Shown: in pieces, positions 54,680 to 64,000 of the stretch
Position numbering within the stretch: the stretch's first letter is position 1
Layout: each line of letters begins with the position of its first letter
Assembly (NCBI RefSeq): GCF_026914185.1
Contig: NC_070565.1
Span: 930,001-994,000, forward strand
Length of the DNA: 64,000 nucleotides
Direction of reading: 5' to 3'
Source of the DNA: Puccinia triticina
Lineage: Eukaryota; Basidiomycota; Pucciniomycetes; Pucciniales; Pucciniaceae
The notes under the pieces: model-generated
The model's input: only the letters and a program-made list of their open reading frames with translations
Database searches by the model: none
Told to the model about the DNA's origin: nothing
Program-made: the position numbers and the translations under genes

Positions 54680-57600
54680 ATGGTAAATACGCGCACGCAA
54701 GGCTCGAGCTCCACATCTGGACAAACTCCCCAAGCTCCGAAGAACGATGCCTACAGCCCAGACAAAGATCACGTGAACGTCCCAAAGTTCGACGGGACTA
54801 ACTTTCCGTTATGGGAGCGCAAGATCAAGATGCATCTTCGACCTCGGCGACTGGAGGACTACATACTAGAACCAATGTCCGAAGAACCAGATGACGAAGA
54901 ACTTCAAGGAGCACTGCGCACGTGTAGCATACTTAGCGAAGCCATCTCTAACGCTATCTTCACGAGCGTCATTAACGACGACAACGAGCAGGACCCCTAC
55001 GCGATATGGTCAGACATAAAGACCATTTACGCATCTGACTCTCTGTTGTCAGTGTTCCAGGTCTGGAACAAGTGGTTAGATATCCAATACAACAAGGATA
55101 TGAACTCCTACATCGTCGAGATGGAAGAGAGCCTAGCCGAGTTCAGCTCTCTCGGTCTCAAGGTCCCGGACGTGCTCGTTGGATGCGGGATAGTAGGCAA
55201 GATCACAAAAAGGCGACCGATGTTGATGCAGGCGTTGTTCGCAGACCTCAAGGCCCTGGCTAAACCAAAGGAAATCATCGCCAAACTTCGTGACATCGGA
55301 CGCCACGAGACAGCCACGAAGAGAAAATTTGTAGAGGACCCCGAACCCACATCAACAGCCCTTGCCACAGGAACCAGTCGCAAGCCGAAGAAAACCTCGG
55401 CTCCGATTATTAGATGCAGCAAGGGAAAGCACAATCCCAAAGCCACCTCGCACGTGGAAGCGGACTGCTGGACCATCAATCCTACTTCTCGCCCTCCGGA
55501 AAAGCCCCTCGTGGAAAAGGAGCGCCCTCAGAAACGGCAAAGGACCGCATACCAAGCTGAAGTCGATGAAGACAAAGAGGAAGCGCATCATGTGGCGCTA
55601 GTCAAGCCGTCTTTTACCTACAACACGACGGCAACCGCCAAACCATTGTTGACCATCTTAGACTCCGGTGCAAGCAACCATATGCTCAATTCGTTGGCAT
55701 ACTTCATTGACACCACCCCGGTCCACATCAGCATCCTTACCGGAAGCGGCAAATCCGAGCTGGTGGCCATTGCTCGCGGCACTGCTCGGCTTCGCCTTCC
55801 CTCCGGCGAAACTCTGACACTATCAGGAGCCCTTTACGTGCCGAAAATAACACGTAACCTTATCTCCATGGTTCAACTCCTGAACCATAAGGCAGCAATC
55901 CGCGAAATCAACGGCGCCTTCGAGGTGCAGATTGATAACAGCCGTCCCTTCCAAGTCAATGTCTCCAACGACCTGCTAGAGATAGTAGATGTTTCCCCGG
56001 TACCTCATCTAGCAACCGGGCTAAGTACCACTACCGCGGCCAGTCTCTCTGAATTCCAGAAATGGCACAACAGACTCGGCCACGCCAGCTCAGGACGTAT
56101 AGCGCGAATGGTACCGGAAAGCTTTAACCTGACGAAGACCCATGCGTGTGATGCATGTATGCAAGGAAAGATCGCAAGGCCCCCCTGTAATGGCACTTTC
56201 AAATCTGCAAATGCCCCAATGAGCATCGTGCACGCAGATCTGGTGGGACCCATTTCCCCCCCGACGAACGGCGGAGCCCGGTATTTCCTCACTCTGGTCG
56301 ACCAATTCACAGGCTTCATCCACACGACTATACTCAAAGAAAAGAGTCAGGCCGCCCAATCCATCCTGGACTTCAAGATTTTCTTCGAGAAGCAGACCGG
56401 CCATCAATTGAAGAAGCTCATCTCGGATGGTGGAGGTGAATTTGTCAACGGCACCTTGGCGGATCACCTTAAGGCCGAAGGTATACAACACAACGTTGCC
56501 CCGGCCTACACGCCACAAAACAACGGAGTTGCGGAGCGGGCAAACAGGACTATCATAGACATGACCCGCTGTCTCATGATGCAGGCCAATCTCGCCCCAG
56601 AATGGTGGGCGGAGGCCGTTCAAACAGCAACAGCCACGACAAACTGCCTTCCCTCTCTCGGAAAAAGCAAACTCTGTCCGCTCGAGCTGCTGTTCAACAT
56701 CCGGCCAAACATCCAGTTCTTCAGGCCTTTCGGCTGTCGCGCCTGGATTGTCAAACCGAAACCAAAGCGCGACTCGAAATTCGCTTCAATCTCCTGGGAA
56801 GGAGTACTCCTGGGCTATGCAAATGATTACTCGTCATATAAAGTCTACCGCCTTGAAGACAAGGCCATCGTTACCGCCAAACACATCCACTTTGATGAAT
56901 CGTGTTTTCCGGATTGTCCCCCTCTCAGCAAAAGCTACACTCCTCTGGGACACAACAAACTCCCAAGCTTCAAAACTGACGAGCCGTTGCCCTTCTCCGA
57001 GGAGGACCACTTGCCTGAGACCTCCGACATGGCTGCTGCAGCGGAGGAACTAGAGGCCGAACAGCAAGACATCACTAGGATCATCCAAGAACTTCGTTCA
57101 ACCAGTCCTCAAATCCCCACCCAAGAACTTCAAACTCAGGCCGGGCAAACAGACGCGTGGATCCCACCGGAGGCCGCTAGCGGCCGGCGCTATGCCTGGA
57201 CCACCGCCCCTCCGGCGAAGGAAATCTCCAGCCAAATCGACGCCAGCAACATAGTCTCTGGAAAGCGGACTAGACAAGCATACCTAGTGGAGATTGAGGT
57301 TGACCCCAAGAACCACAAGCAAGCTATGGCAGGAAAGGACAGTCAAAACTGGTCGGCGGCAGAGAAGAAAGAAATCGAGAACATGATCAAACACGAAGTT
57401 TGGGAGATCCGCCAGCGACTAGACTCCGATGAGCCAATCCCATCAACGTGGTCCTATAGGAGGAAGCTCGGCCCATTGAATGAAGTAATTGAGTTTAAAG
57501 CCCGTATTTGCGCGCAAGGTTTCAGGCAGATCCACGGCAGGAACTTCAACGTAATTTACGCGCCAACCGGAAAAGCCGCTTCCCTCCGCCTGCTCATCTC

Positions 57601-59197
57601 GTTCGCAGTCAACAACGGAATGAAGATTCACCAGTTGGACGTCAGGAGCGCGTTCCTCACCTGTCCACTGGAGGACACGGTGACTCTCTTACCGCCGCAG
57701 GGTTACGAATGCCCGCCAAACTCAGTGTTGCAGCTCAAGAAGGCGATCTACGGGTTACAGCAATCACCCCTAGTTTGGTATAAGCGCCTCACAGCATACC
57801 TTAAGACCCTAGGCTTTCAGATCTCACTGTCGGATCTGTGTGTGTTCTGGAGGCGTGAGCAGAAAGGACGGTCAGCTACATGGTTATTCGCTCATGTGGA
57901 TGATATAGTCATCATCAGCAAACACCCGGAGGTTTTTCGCAAGGAGATGGAGAAAGAGTTCGACATCAAGTACCCAGGAGAAGCTGAATTCCTCCTCGGA
58001 ATGAACATCGAGCGCTTCGACGGAGGCCTTCAAATCAACCAAACTCAGTACGTCGAGCGTAAACTGGCTGAATTTGGATTTGAGAAAGAGCATCCTGCCT
58101 CATGCCCCCTGAATCCTAGAGAGCGTCTTTCCAAGGCTACGGCACAAGAGATTGAAGTCTTCAACAAACTCAACGTGAATTATCGCGCTCTAGTGGGTTC
58201 ATTGAACTACTTAAGCATCTTAACCAGACCAGACATATCTTTCGCCGTCAGTCAACTTTTGCAATACCTCGAAAGCCCAGGAATCAGGCAGTACCAAGCA
58301 GCAGTACAAGTATTCAGGTACCTCTCGGGCACGCGTCGGGTCGGATTGACCTTCAAGCGATTGGAGGCGGCCAACTTGAAAGCCTTCTCAGATGCCGACT
58401 GGGGCAATTGCTTGGACACTAGGCGATCGACTACAGGCTTCGTGATAACCATGGGCTCTCACCTGCTAAACTGGAAGGCAAGCAAGCAACCTACAGTATC
58501 TTTATCCACCGCCGAAGCAGAATACAAAGCCCTGTCCGACTTAGGCCGCGACTTAGCGTGGTTTGCTAGCATCATCAAGGAAATCGAACTCAGCAACAAG
58601 GTCGAGCTGATAGACGTAGCTGCCGACAACAGAGGCGCGATAGACCTGGCCAACAGTGAGACTTCGCAGAACAGCTTCCGAACGAAGCACATGGACATCC
58701 GGCTTCATTTCGTCCGGGAACTTATCTTCTTTCAAATCATCAAACTCAGACACGTCAAGACCACCGCCAACGCGGCCGACTTCCTGACCAAAGCCCTCGG
58801 CCGTTCAGTAATCCGCTGCTCACTAGCCCAAATCGGGGTAGTCCAAATCTCCGACCTTGCTTCGAATCTCACGACTCGAAGCATGCAAGGCTGTAAGAAT
58901 ACAGGACCAGAACACCCCCAGCAACCGCTAAGGAAGCTGGTGCGGCCAAGCCCAGACCACCCGCAGCAACCACAAAGGAAGCTCGCGCGGTTAGCCAGAA
59001 ACATAGACCCAGCTGCGCAAAGAGGTAAGACCCCTCGAGCAGTCCAGACCCAAAACCTAACCCAATCTCGAGCTGACAAGCCCCGCTTGATCACTTGCAG
59101 ATACGGAAACCGTAACGGCAACCGCACCGGGGAAAGGAAGAATAGACTCAGCCTCCGGGTACGTGCTCGTGGAGAGATAAAGTTATGGCTCAGATAA
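54680..59197 (+). CDS. Gag-Pol polyprotein of copia element 2
   Basis: Intact 1505-residue frame starting MVNTR, as in element 1. Gag has a CSKGKH...H...CW zinc-binding site (C246, H251, H258, C263) instead of a CCHC knuckle. Protease DSGAS is at 328-332. The integrase zinc site is WHNRLGH...CDACMQGK (463-493), with catalytic D520, D583 and E619 (D-x62-D-x35-E). Reverse transcriptase has QLDVRSAF (D987) and HVDD (1072-1075). RNase H has FSDADWG (D1238), AEAE (1278-1281) and D1316. All catalytic residues are present. From about residue 1405 the frame reads through the 3' LTR for 101 codons, ending at 59195-59197. This extension is basic (Arg/Lys/Pro-rich) and has no known domain; the functional polyprotein may end near residue 1404 after processing. 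Confidence 0.95.
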   Translation: MVNTRTQGSSSTSGQTPQAPKNDAYSPDKDHVNVPKFDGTNFPLWERKIKMHLRPRRLEDYILEPMSEEPDDEELQGALRTCSILSEAISNAIFTSVINDDNEQDPYAIWSDIKTIYASDSLLSVFQVWNKWLDIQYNKDMNSYIVEMEESLAEFSSLGLKVPDVLVGCGIVGKITKRRPMLMQALFADLKALAKPKEIIAKLRDIGRHETATKRKFVEDPEPTSTALATGTSRKPKKTSAPIIRCSKGKHNPKATSHVEADCWTINPTSRPPEKPLVEKERPQKRQRTAYQAEVDEDKEEAHHVALVKPSFTYNTTATAKPLLTILDSGASNHMLNSLAYFIDTTPVHISILTGSGKSELVAIARGTARLRLPSGETLTLSGALYVPKITRNLISMVQLLNHKAAIREINGAFEVQIDNSRPFQVNVSNDLLEIVDVSPVPHLATGLSTTTAASLSEFQKWHNRLGHASSGRIARMVPESFNLTKTHACDACMQGKIARPPCNGTFKSANAPMSIVHADLVGPISPPTNGGARYFLTLVDQFTGFIHTTILKEKSQAAQSILDFKIFFEKQTGHQLKKLISDGGGEFVNGTLADHLKAEGIQHNVAPAYTPQNNGVAERANRTIIDMTRCLMMQANLAPEWWAEAVQTATATTNCLPSLGKSKLCPLELLFNIRPNIQFFRPFGCRAWIVKPKPKRDSKFASISWEGVLLGYANDYSSYKVYRLEDKAIVTAKHIHFDESCFPDCPPLSKSYTPLGHNKLPSFKTDEPLPFSEEDHLPETSDMAAAAEELEAEQQDITRIIQELRSTSPQIPTQELQTQAGQTDAWIPPEAASGRRYAWTTAPPAKEISSQIDASNIVSGKRTRQAYLVEIEVDPKNHKQAMAGKDSQNWSAAEKKEIENMIKHEVWEIRQRLDSDEPIPSTWSYRRKLGPLNEVIEFKARICAQGFRQIHGRNFNVIYAPTGKAASLRLLISFAVNNGMKIHQLDVRSAFLTCPLEDTVTLLPPQGYECPPNSVLQLKKAIYGLQQSPLVWYKRLTAYLKTLGFQISLSDLCVFWRREQKGRSATWLFAHVDDIVIISKHPEVFRKEMEKEFDIKYPGEAEFLLGMNIERFDGGLQINQTQYVERKLAEFGFEKEHPASCPLNPRERLSKATAQEIEVFNKLNVNYRALVGSLNYLSILTRPDISFAVSQLLQYLESPGIRQYQAAVQVFRYLSGTRRVGLTFKRLEAANLKAFSDADWGNCLDTRRSTTGFVITMGSHLLNWKASKQPTVSLSTAEAEYKALSDLGRDLAWFASIIKEIELSNKVELIDVAADNRGAIDLANSETSQNSFRTKHMDIRLHFVRELIFFQIIKLRHVKTTANAADFLTKALGRSVIRCSLAQIGVVQISDLASNLTTRSMQGCKNTGPEHPQQPLRKLVRPSPDHPQQPQRKLARLARNIDPAAQRGKTPRAVQTQNLTQSRADKPRLITCRYGNRNGNRTGERKNRLSLRVRARGEIKLWLR

Positions 59198-59652
59198 GCT
59201 GACCAACTTTACTTTCGTAGATCCCTCGCAGACCGTCTCGGCAGTCAGACCCCAGCCATCCTACTTGATAGGATCACGGCCAGCACCGCAGCCGGTGAGT
59301 AGTCCAACTCCTGTGACCCAGGAAAGGATAAAAAAGCAGATGACTGACTTGATCCGAGCTATGCGCGACAAGCAGATCAAAAGAAACCAAACCCGTACCG
59401 ACAGGATAAGACCAGGCTACTTAGTTGACTGGCTCCTGCATCGACCCGCCCTCGGACAGTCATCTCTCTCATCTCAGCTCAAACCCAGACGAAGCAACTT
59501 AGAATAATTATCCCTAGAAGCAAAGCACCCACTCGTGCTGCTTTCAGGTAAATTCTCCATTCAGATTTCATTTTCACTTATCTCAATATAAATATGTAAA
59601 TACAATAAGTTATTGAGATAAGGAAAACATTTCAGTTGCTCCAAAATTTTCA
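58892..59652 (+). repeat. 3' LTR of copia element 2
   Basis: 761 bp, nearly identical to the 5' LTR; differences include CCGCAAAG/CCACAAAG, ACTCTCG/ACTTTCG and GAAGAATT/GAATAATT. The polyprotein frame continues to 59197 within it. The bases before it (GCATGCAAGGC) are not a clear polypurine tract. TATAA follows at 59653-59657. Confidence 0.93.
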
Positions 59653-60062
59653 TATAACACTTCAATACCCACGAAACTGAAGTGTTATGTTTAGTTTAGA
59701 AGATAGCCCAACTCAGGTTGAGTTAACTCTAAACCCGCAGGCTGCGTGCTACGCCTAAAGACGGCGCAGAGCTCTAAAAATGAATGAAACCCCAAAAGGG
59801 GCTACCTGTACATTACAGCACGCCCACCAGGGAAGTAATGACATCAATTCTGCCCCTCCACGTGAAACACTACACACATTACATAAGCTGTACATATGTA
59901 ATGATGTCACATGGATGCAAACAGAATATTCCTGACGCATTAAAACAATTCAATGCCTAATGCATACACAGTACAGACCAACTGGGAAGCACTGTGGCCC
60001 ATTTGAATAAATATGAGACACGTAACAGCTCATCTGCCTGGATGAGGGAATCCTGAACTGTA
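59653..60062. other. Intergenic, nothing recognised
   Basis: Contains a short inverted pair (ATAACACTTCA...TGAAGTGTTAT, 59654-59689). No exon is supported. Confidence 0.4.
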
Positions 60063-60210
60063 GGCGCCCACAAATGGCCAGTACATATTCCCAAAGAAGA
60101 CTAGCTTCTATGTTGCCATCAGCCAGGCTGGAAATCCGCCTGAAGGCGCCCCAAATAGGCTAGTACATCTTCCCAAAGAAGAATTATCCCTTGTAGCGTC
60201 AACAGCCTGG
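60063..60210. repeat. Two diverged direct copies of about 67 bp
   Basis: 60063-60130 and 60145-60210 share GGCGCCC, AAAT(G/A)G, TAGTACAT or CAGTACAT, TTCCCAAAGAAGA and CAGCC(A/T)GGC. Confidence 0.65.
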
Positions 60211-60384
60211 CCAAAAAGCGCTCACAAGTTGGCCAGTGGCCCTGTAGCTCCCCCAGGCGCCCCAGAGAGCTGCCACGGGTATTTAAAGGGCCCTCTGGTC
60301 ACCCCAAAAGGCCTTTCCTCACGCTTTTACATACCTACTTGAATTTACCCGCCTACAACACGTGCTCAATAGCCTGTTTCTAGC

Positions 60385-60599
60385 TAGAGATGGCCATTTT
60401 GCACCCGCTGGCGGGTACCCGCCACCTTTCAGAAGGCAACTGTGTGCACTTGCAGGTACCCATGGCGGTGTGGGATGTTCAATCCTAGTAAAAATTCAAG
60501 GAATTCACTCCACAGCAGCCCTGGGTACCTGCCAGGGCACACAGTTGCATCCTGAAAGGTGGCGGGTACCCGCCAGCGGGTGCAAAATGGCCATCTCTA
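60385..60599. mobile_element. hAT-type MITE with 8-bp target duplication
   Basis: TAGAGATGGCCATTTTGCAC and its complement are exact ends of a 215-bp foldback; the arms remain about 90% alike for roughly 80 bp each. The duplication is TTTCTAGC (60377-60384, 60600-60607). The 8-bp duplication and TAGAG start fit the hAT superfamily. Arms include the self-complementary word GGCGGGTACCCGCC. A hAT transposase relic lies 2.3 kb downstream. Confidence 0.9.
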
Positions 60600-60607
60600 T
60601 TTCTAGC

Positions 60608-62022
60608 CTGGTAACTACCTTAGTAGTTGTTTTTAGCCTCATTTTGTCGCCAGAAACTGCCCAGTGTCCACCCAGCCTTCAGAATCAACCTCTTCAAGCG
60701 CTTTCAACTGCCCAGTTTCTACCCTGAAGAACCTCAAGACTTTAAGGGCTTTTTACTAGTAAGTTCAAAACCCTTTCTCTTGAGATACTCCGCCATTCCT
60801 TTCTGGGATTTAAACCACACCTGTTTACAGGCCCCAGTGTTTGCTTTTGAGGGATTAAACACCCCTGATTTTATCAGGCCCCTCTTTATTTAATTATATT
60901 AATTTTATTAATATAATTACTCCATTTTTTCATATATTTTACGCCATAATTACCAATGTATCCATGGGAATTATCCCTTAAACTTTTGTCTTAGAGTTTT
61001 ATACTCTTTCATCTTATTCTTGCACCACATGTAGCTAGAAGGGTTTGTCCTTGGCATCACGTAGGCTGACACCACCCAGGGCCAAACCCCCAAATCACAA
61101 AACACCCTTCATCTCCCCCCATGTAACGGCTCCAATTGGTCATGATGTCAACTTTACTAATCATCTAGTGTTGATTACTAACTTTGATTTAGTTGATTGG
61201 AGATCGAGATTCCTTGGCATGATTTGTTTTCTTCATTTTGCATTTCATGAAGTATTACGTGTTCTTTGTTGTGACATCATTGTGAATTTCCCAAAGTTTG
61301 TAGCTATCCATTTACCTTTGTATCTTGTTCCCATTTTCCTCTTTCCTTCTTTTCCCATCGGGCTATTCTTTGTCACCATTATACAAACTTTACTTATCAT
61401 TACCTATCCAAGTAAAACCATTTCTTGGAAACCTATCATAAAAAAAATAAACAACATTGTAATCTTATATCTATTACTCAAGCATAAGGCAAACTATCCT
61501 CTTGGATAAGTTTCATAGCCACATAGCAAAATGAGTAGCAGGTTAGACCTCACACCCCATGCGAACTGGTGACCCCCCTCCTGGTGTTCACTCCAAATTG
61601 TTTTAGGTCCTCTTGAACTTGATTCACAATCCCCAAGACGGGCATGTCGCCAACTACGCGTCGCCTGATATTTTCATGACCACTGCCTCCAAACCGCGCC
61701 AACTCCTCAAAAACTGTCTGCCAGCTCCCCCTGTGACCCCAGCGACCAAGCTAGGGCCGGACCCCGGCGACGGGGTCAACGGGTATACCCGCCTATCCGA
61801 CCCAACGGGTTGGGGGCCGGGAGTGTTTTTTTTTAGAAAATACCCGTCGGGTATTATCCAATGTAACAGTCGGGGGCCTCCGCTGATCTCGCGGGTACTG
61901 ACGGGTATTTTGTCTCAGGGACATTAGCCTGAGAATGATTTCAATGTCACTTTTTGTTTTGATTTCCAAAGAAAAATAGGAATAAATAAACTTGAATGAA
62001 AGTAATGAAGAATTTTTTTATC
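60608..62022. other. Intergenic; CGGGTATACCCG-type words near 61.8 kb
   Basis: The open frame 61045-61509 is long and hydrophobic but A/T-driven, without family features, so it is not called. At 61760-61910 the words GGGTATACCC, ACCCGTCGGGTA and CGGGTACTGACGGGTA suggest a decayed hAT-type MITE similar in word use to 60385-60599. Confidence 0.4.
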
Positions 62023-62400
62023 CTATTTGGTGGTTTCAGTGACCTCGTCTTTGTTGTAAGGGAGTGGATCTAAGTCTCCGATTGTTTGATACCAATCCTT
62101 GAAACAAAGGATGTCAGCGCCGGTCTCTTGTGTGACACGGGGCTGATAGGGTTTTTGACTATCTGTAGCGGCTAAATAGCGGCCAGAGGTCTTAAGGGTC
62201 ACACTATAGCCTGATGGCCAGTGGAAAAAAGTCCAACTCAACGCCGGAAGGCGGAGGGACTAGCACCCTTACGTGAGTAAGGGGACGCGGCGAAAACTCA
62301 GCCAAGCGCCGTTGCTTATAAGGGATAAACCACTTATCTTCTAGGTTACAGGTGTGATAACAAACACCTGTACCTAGGAGGAGATACATGAAGAGAGATT
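62023..62400 (-). pseudogene. Possible transposon-protein fragment
   Basis: Two overlapping short frames (62023-62241 and 62204-62389), the first with GADILCFKDWYQTIGDLDPL, look protein-like and may be the end of a retrotransposon-type polyprotein. No catalytic motif is visible and the family is not identified. Confidence 0.25.
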
Positions 62401-62881
62401 GAAGCTGTAAAGGAAAAGGTTAGTAGACTATTGGAAAACCCCACTCACTATAATTCTAGTAAGGTGCACGGGTTTGTATGGTAATAATCTGGGGGGAAAG
62501 GTCTCTCCAGAGGAAAGATCCCCCCCCTTTTTATATTACAGGGACCTGATCCTCCTTCGAGTCAAGGCCCCAGAGGGATCCTTAACTCCAAGGAGGGGGA
62601 AGAGGTCCACGGAATTCAGAGGAGGAATTACATGAATAATTATGTAATCTCTCTATGTATGGTAAATCCATAGAGAGATATACTCCATTAGTACATTATT
62701 ATTCTCAATCAAGGTAAATACATAATAAGTGTGAAATCATACAGTTTAGTACATATAAAGTGATGATTGCAACAAAAGTAATATTATAAGACAACAGGAG
62801 GGGTTGAACACAGGATCTTACACAAGATCAAGATCAACCTTAAGGTAGCCTTTAGCCATTGGGTTATATGAGATGTAATTA
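62401..62881. other. Intergenic, nothing recognised
   Basis: Contains a C-run and the palindrome ATCTCTCTATG...CATAGAGAGAT (62648-62680). No exon is supported. Confidence 0.4.
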
Positions 62882-63130
62882 TCATTGTAGGCACATGGAC
62901 AGTTTTCTCAGTGGCTGACAAAGGAGATGCTTGACTGAGTGTGGGTCAAGACTTGACCGCTGGGGACCAATGATATTTTTTGATTTCAAAAAGACTTTCT
63001 CCAATGATGCACTGGTGGCAGGAATGGCAAGGAAGCACTTTACCATTCCTGAGAGCGAAGGGAAGGTAATTGAGTTTTGGGCTGGTGGTGGTGGATTTGT
63101 TAGCTGGTTGTGGTACATAATCTGTCCCAA
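62882..63130 (-). pseudogene. hAT transposase C-terminal dimerisation region, relic
   Basis: The 82-residue frame contains FPSLSGMVKCFLAIPATSAS, then LEKVFLKSKNIIGPQRSSLDPHSVKHLLC. This is the conserved end of hAT transposases (hydrophobic 'LAIPATSASxERxFS...RssLxPxxvexLxc' block). Catalytic parts upstream are absent, so this is an isolated terminal fragment. Confidence 0.75.
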
Positions 63131-63640
63131 GTTTTCAGAAATAGGAGAGAGAGGCCGGGTACCCCCGGGTATACCTCACAATTTATGGGCATACTGTTGG
63201 GTAACTGCCGGGTAAGATACCTGCATCTACACGTGTACCCAACCCGCTCCCCGCGGGTATTTCCACGGGAGCATAAGCCTTAGCTTTTTTTGTCAGGTAT
63301 TACCACGGTAGGGCTGGATGCTCTAGGGTACCCTGTGGGGTCCAGCCCTAGGTTGAAGTGTTTGTTTGTTGATGAACCCTTGCTTCTACACTTCAATTTC
63401 AAAAAGGACAGGATACTGCACGTTGATTCTTTGGGTTAATTATGCCATTGCGGCAATGTTGAGTGAGCCAGATTAATTGGGTAACTTGCTTCCAGTTACA
63501 CTACAAAAATTTATTATGTTGCCCAAAAAAAAAAACAAGTCAACATAAAAAAAATAAAACCAAAATTTCACTCAGGGGAACTGAGCATGCTGAGCCAAAA
63601 AAATTAAGATGTCCCAAACTGAGCAAAAATCATTGGACAA
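63131..63640. other. Intergenic, GGGTACCC words
   Basis: Near 63155-63260 the words GGGTACCCCCGGGTATACC, ACCCAACCCGC and CCCGCGGGTATT are present. No exon is supported. Confidence 0.35.
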
Positions 63641-64000
63641 TGTTTTGGGATGGTTTTTTTTTCACGGGCCTGCCGGGCCTGGAGCGGGCTTGAGCGGGCC
63701 TTGAGCGGGCCTGAGACGGGCCTGCCCCAACAGCACATTGCAGTATTGAAATTGAAGGAGTTTTGCCTTGCCCTGGGAGCTTCTTGGGCTTTTTATGGAC
63801 CCAAAATCTCAACATAGGCTTTTGGTGGTCTAGAAGTATCAACCCGGGCCACTGAATAGCCCATGGTCCTTTGAATTCCCAGAAAGCCCATCCATGAGCC
63901 CCCACATAGCTAATGGGCTCTTGGTAGCCCATGAAGATCTCCATGGGCCAACAGATACCCTCATGGGATTTTGGTGGCCCATGAAGATCTCCATGGGCCA
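63641..64000. repeat. Array of GGGCCTG and GCCCATG/CATGGGC words, cut by the window end
   Basis: 63670-63728 has GCGGGCCTTGAGCGGGCCTG-type tandem words. From 63775 on there are GCCCATG/CATGGGC words, ending in two direct copies (63927-63950, 63977-64000) of the near-palindrome GCCCATGAAGATCTCCATGGGC, 50 bp apart. The array continues beyond the window. Confidence 0.75.

Larger units (their letters stand above)
53858..59652 (+). mobile_element. Ty1/copia LTR retrotransposon 2, apparently intact
   Basis: 5795 bp with 761-bp LTRs starting TGTAAGAATACAGG and ending CCAAAATTTTCA, and a perfect 5-bp duplication TATAA (53853-53857, 59653-59657). LTRs differ at about 5 of 761 positions (over 99% identical), so insertion is recent. 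A single uninterrupted polyprotein frame of 1505 codons fills the interior and runs into the 3' LTR. It is a plausible autonomous, active element. Confidence 0.95.

Noticed and set aside
61045..61509. 154-codon hydrophobic frame
   Set aside because: A/T-rich composition explains the hydrophobicity; no family motif, signal logic or splice support.

Overview
The window reads as nuclear DNA of a basidiomycete, most likely a rust fungus (Pucciniales). Its genes are cut by many short GT-AG introns, mostly about 60-80 bp. It also carries a KDZ (CxC-type) transposase, a RecQ-like helicase relic, Ty1/copia and hAT remains, wax-synthase paralogues, a Gas1/Egh16-like secreted protein and small cysteine-containing secreted proteins. 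Genus and species cannot be fixed from the sequence alone. About three quarters of the window is transposable or repeat DNA.

Layout. 0-1.4 kb: 3' part of an unidentified five-exon gene. 3.8-12.6 kb: a minus-strand KDZ transposase pseudogene, split by a Ty1/copia element (4.5-9.5 kb) and carrying a foldback element made of CGCTA-type words in one intron. 12.7-16.5 kb: MITE and palindromic-word repeats. 16.5-19.1 kb: a secreted DUF3129-like gene with a long Asn/Asp/Ser-rich tail. 20.8-23.4 kb: a class I/II PLP aminotransferase gene of 13 exons, one only 10 nt long. 24.5-26.0 kb: wax-synthase-like gene 1. 26-43 kb: a repeat district with many MITEs, several arrays of short palindromic words, a 1.6-kb foldback inserted in a tRNA-derived SINE head, and a RecQ helicase relic. 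43.2-46.1 kb: two paralogous small secreted protein genes. 47.7-49.3 kb: wax-synthase-like gene 2, divergent from a DNAJC8-like gene (50.0-51.3 kb). 53.9-59.7 kb: a young, intact Ty1/copia element. 60.4-64 kb: a hAT-type MITE, a hAT transposase relic and further palindromic repeats.

The genes do not form a pathway cluster. Two themes may be new. First, at least four TIR-bounded, TSD-flanked non-autonomous elements have interiors built from a small vocabulary of self-complementary words, and other arrays of the same type lack recognisable ends. Second, both copia elements carry a primer-binding site that appears to match the anticodon arm of a tRNA (Lys-CUU and Tyr-GUA) rather than a tRNA 3' end, which suggests half-tRNA priming. 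The two small secreted proteins, with the pattern C-x7/8-C...C-x9/10-CC...C, are the clearest candidate host-interaction genes.

Exon coordinates were worked out by hand from splice motifs and reading-frame continuity. The multi-exon genes close in frame over all exons, but no RNA evidence is available.
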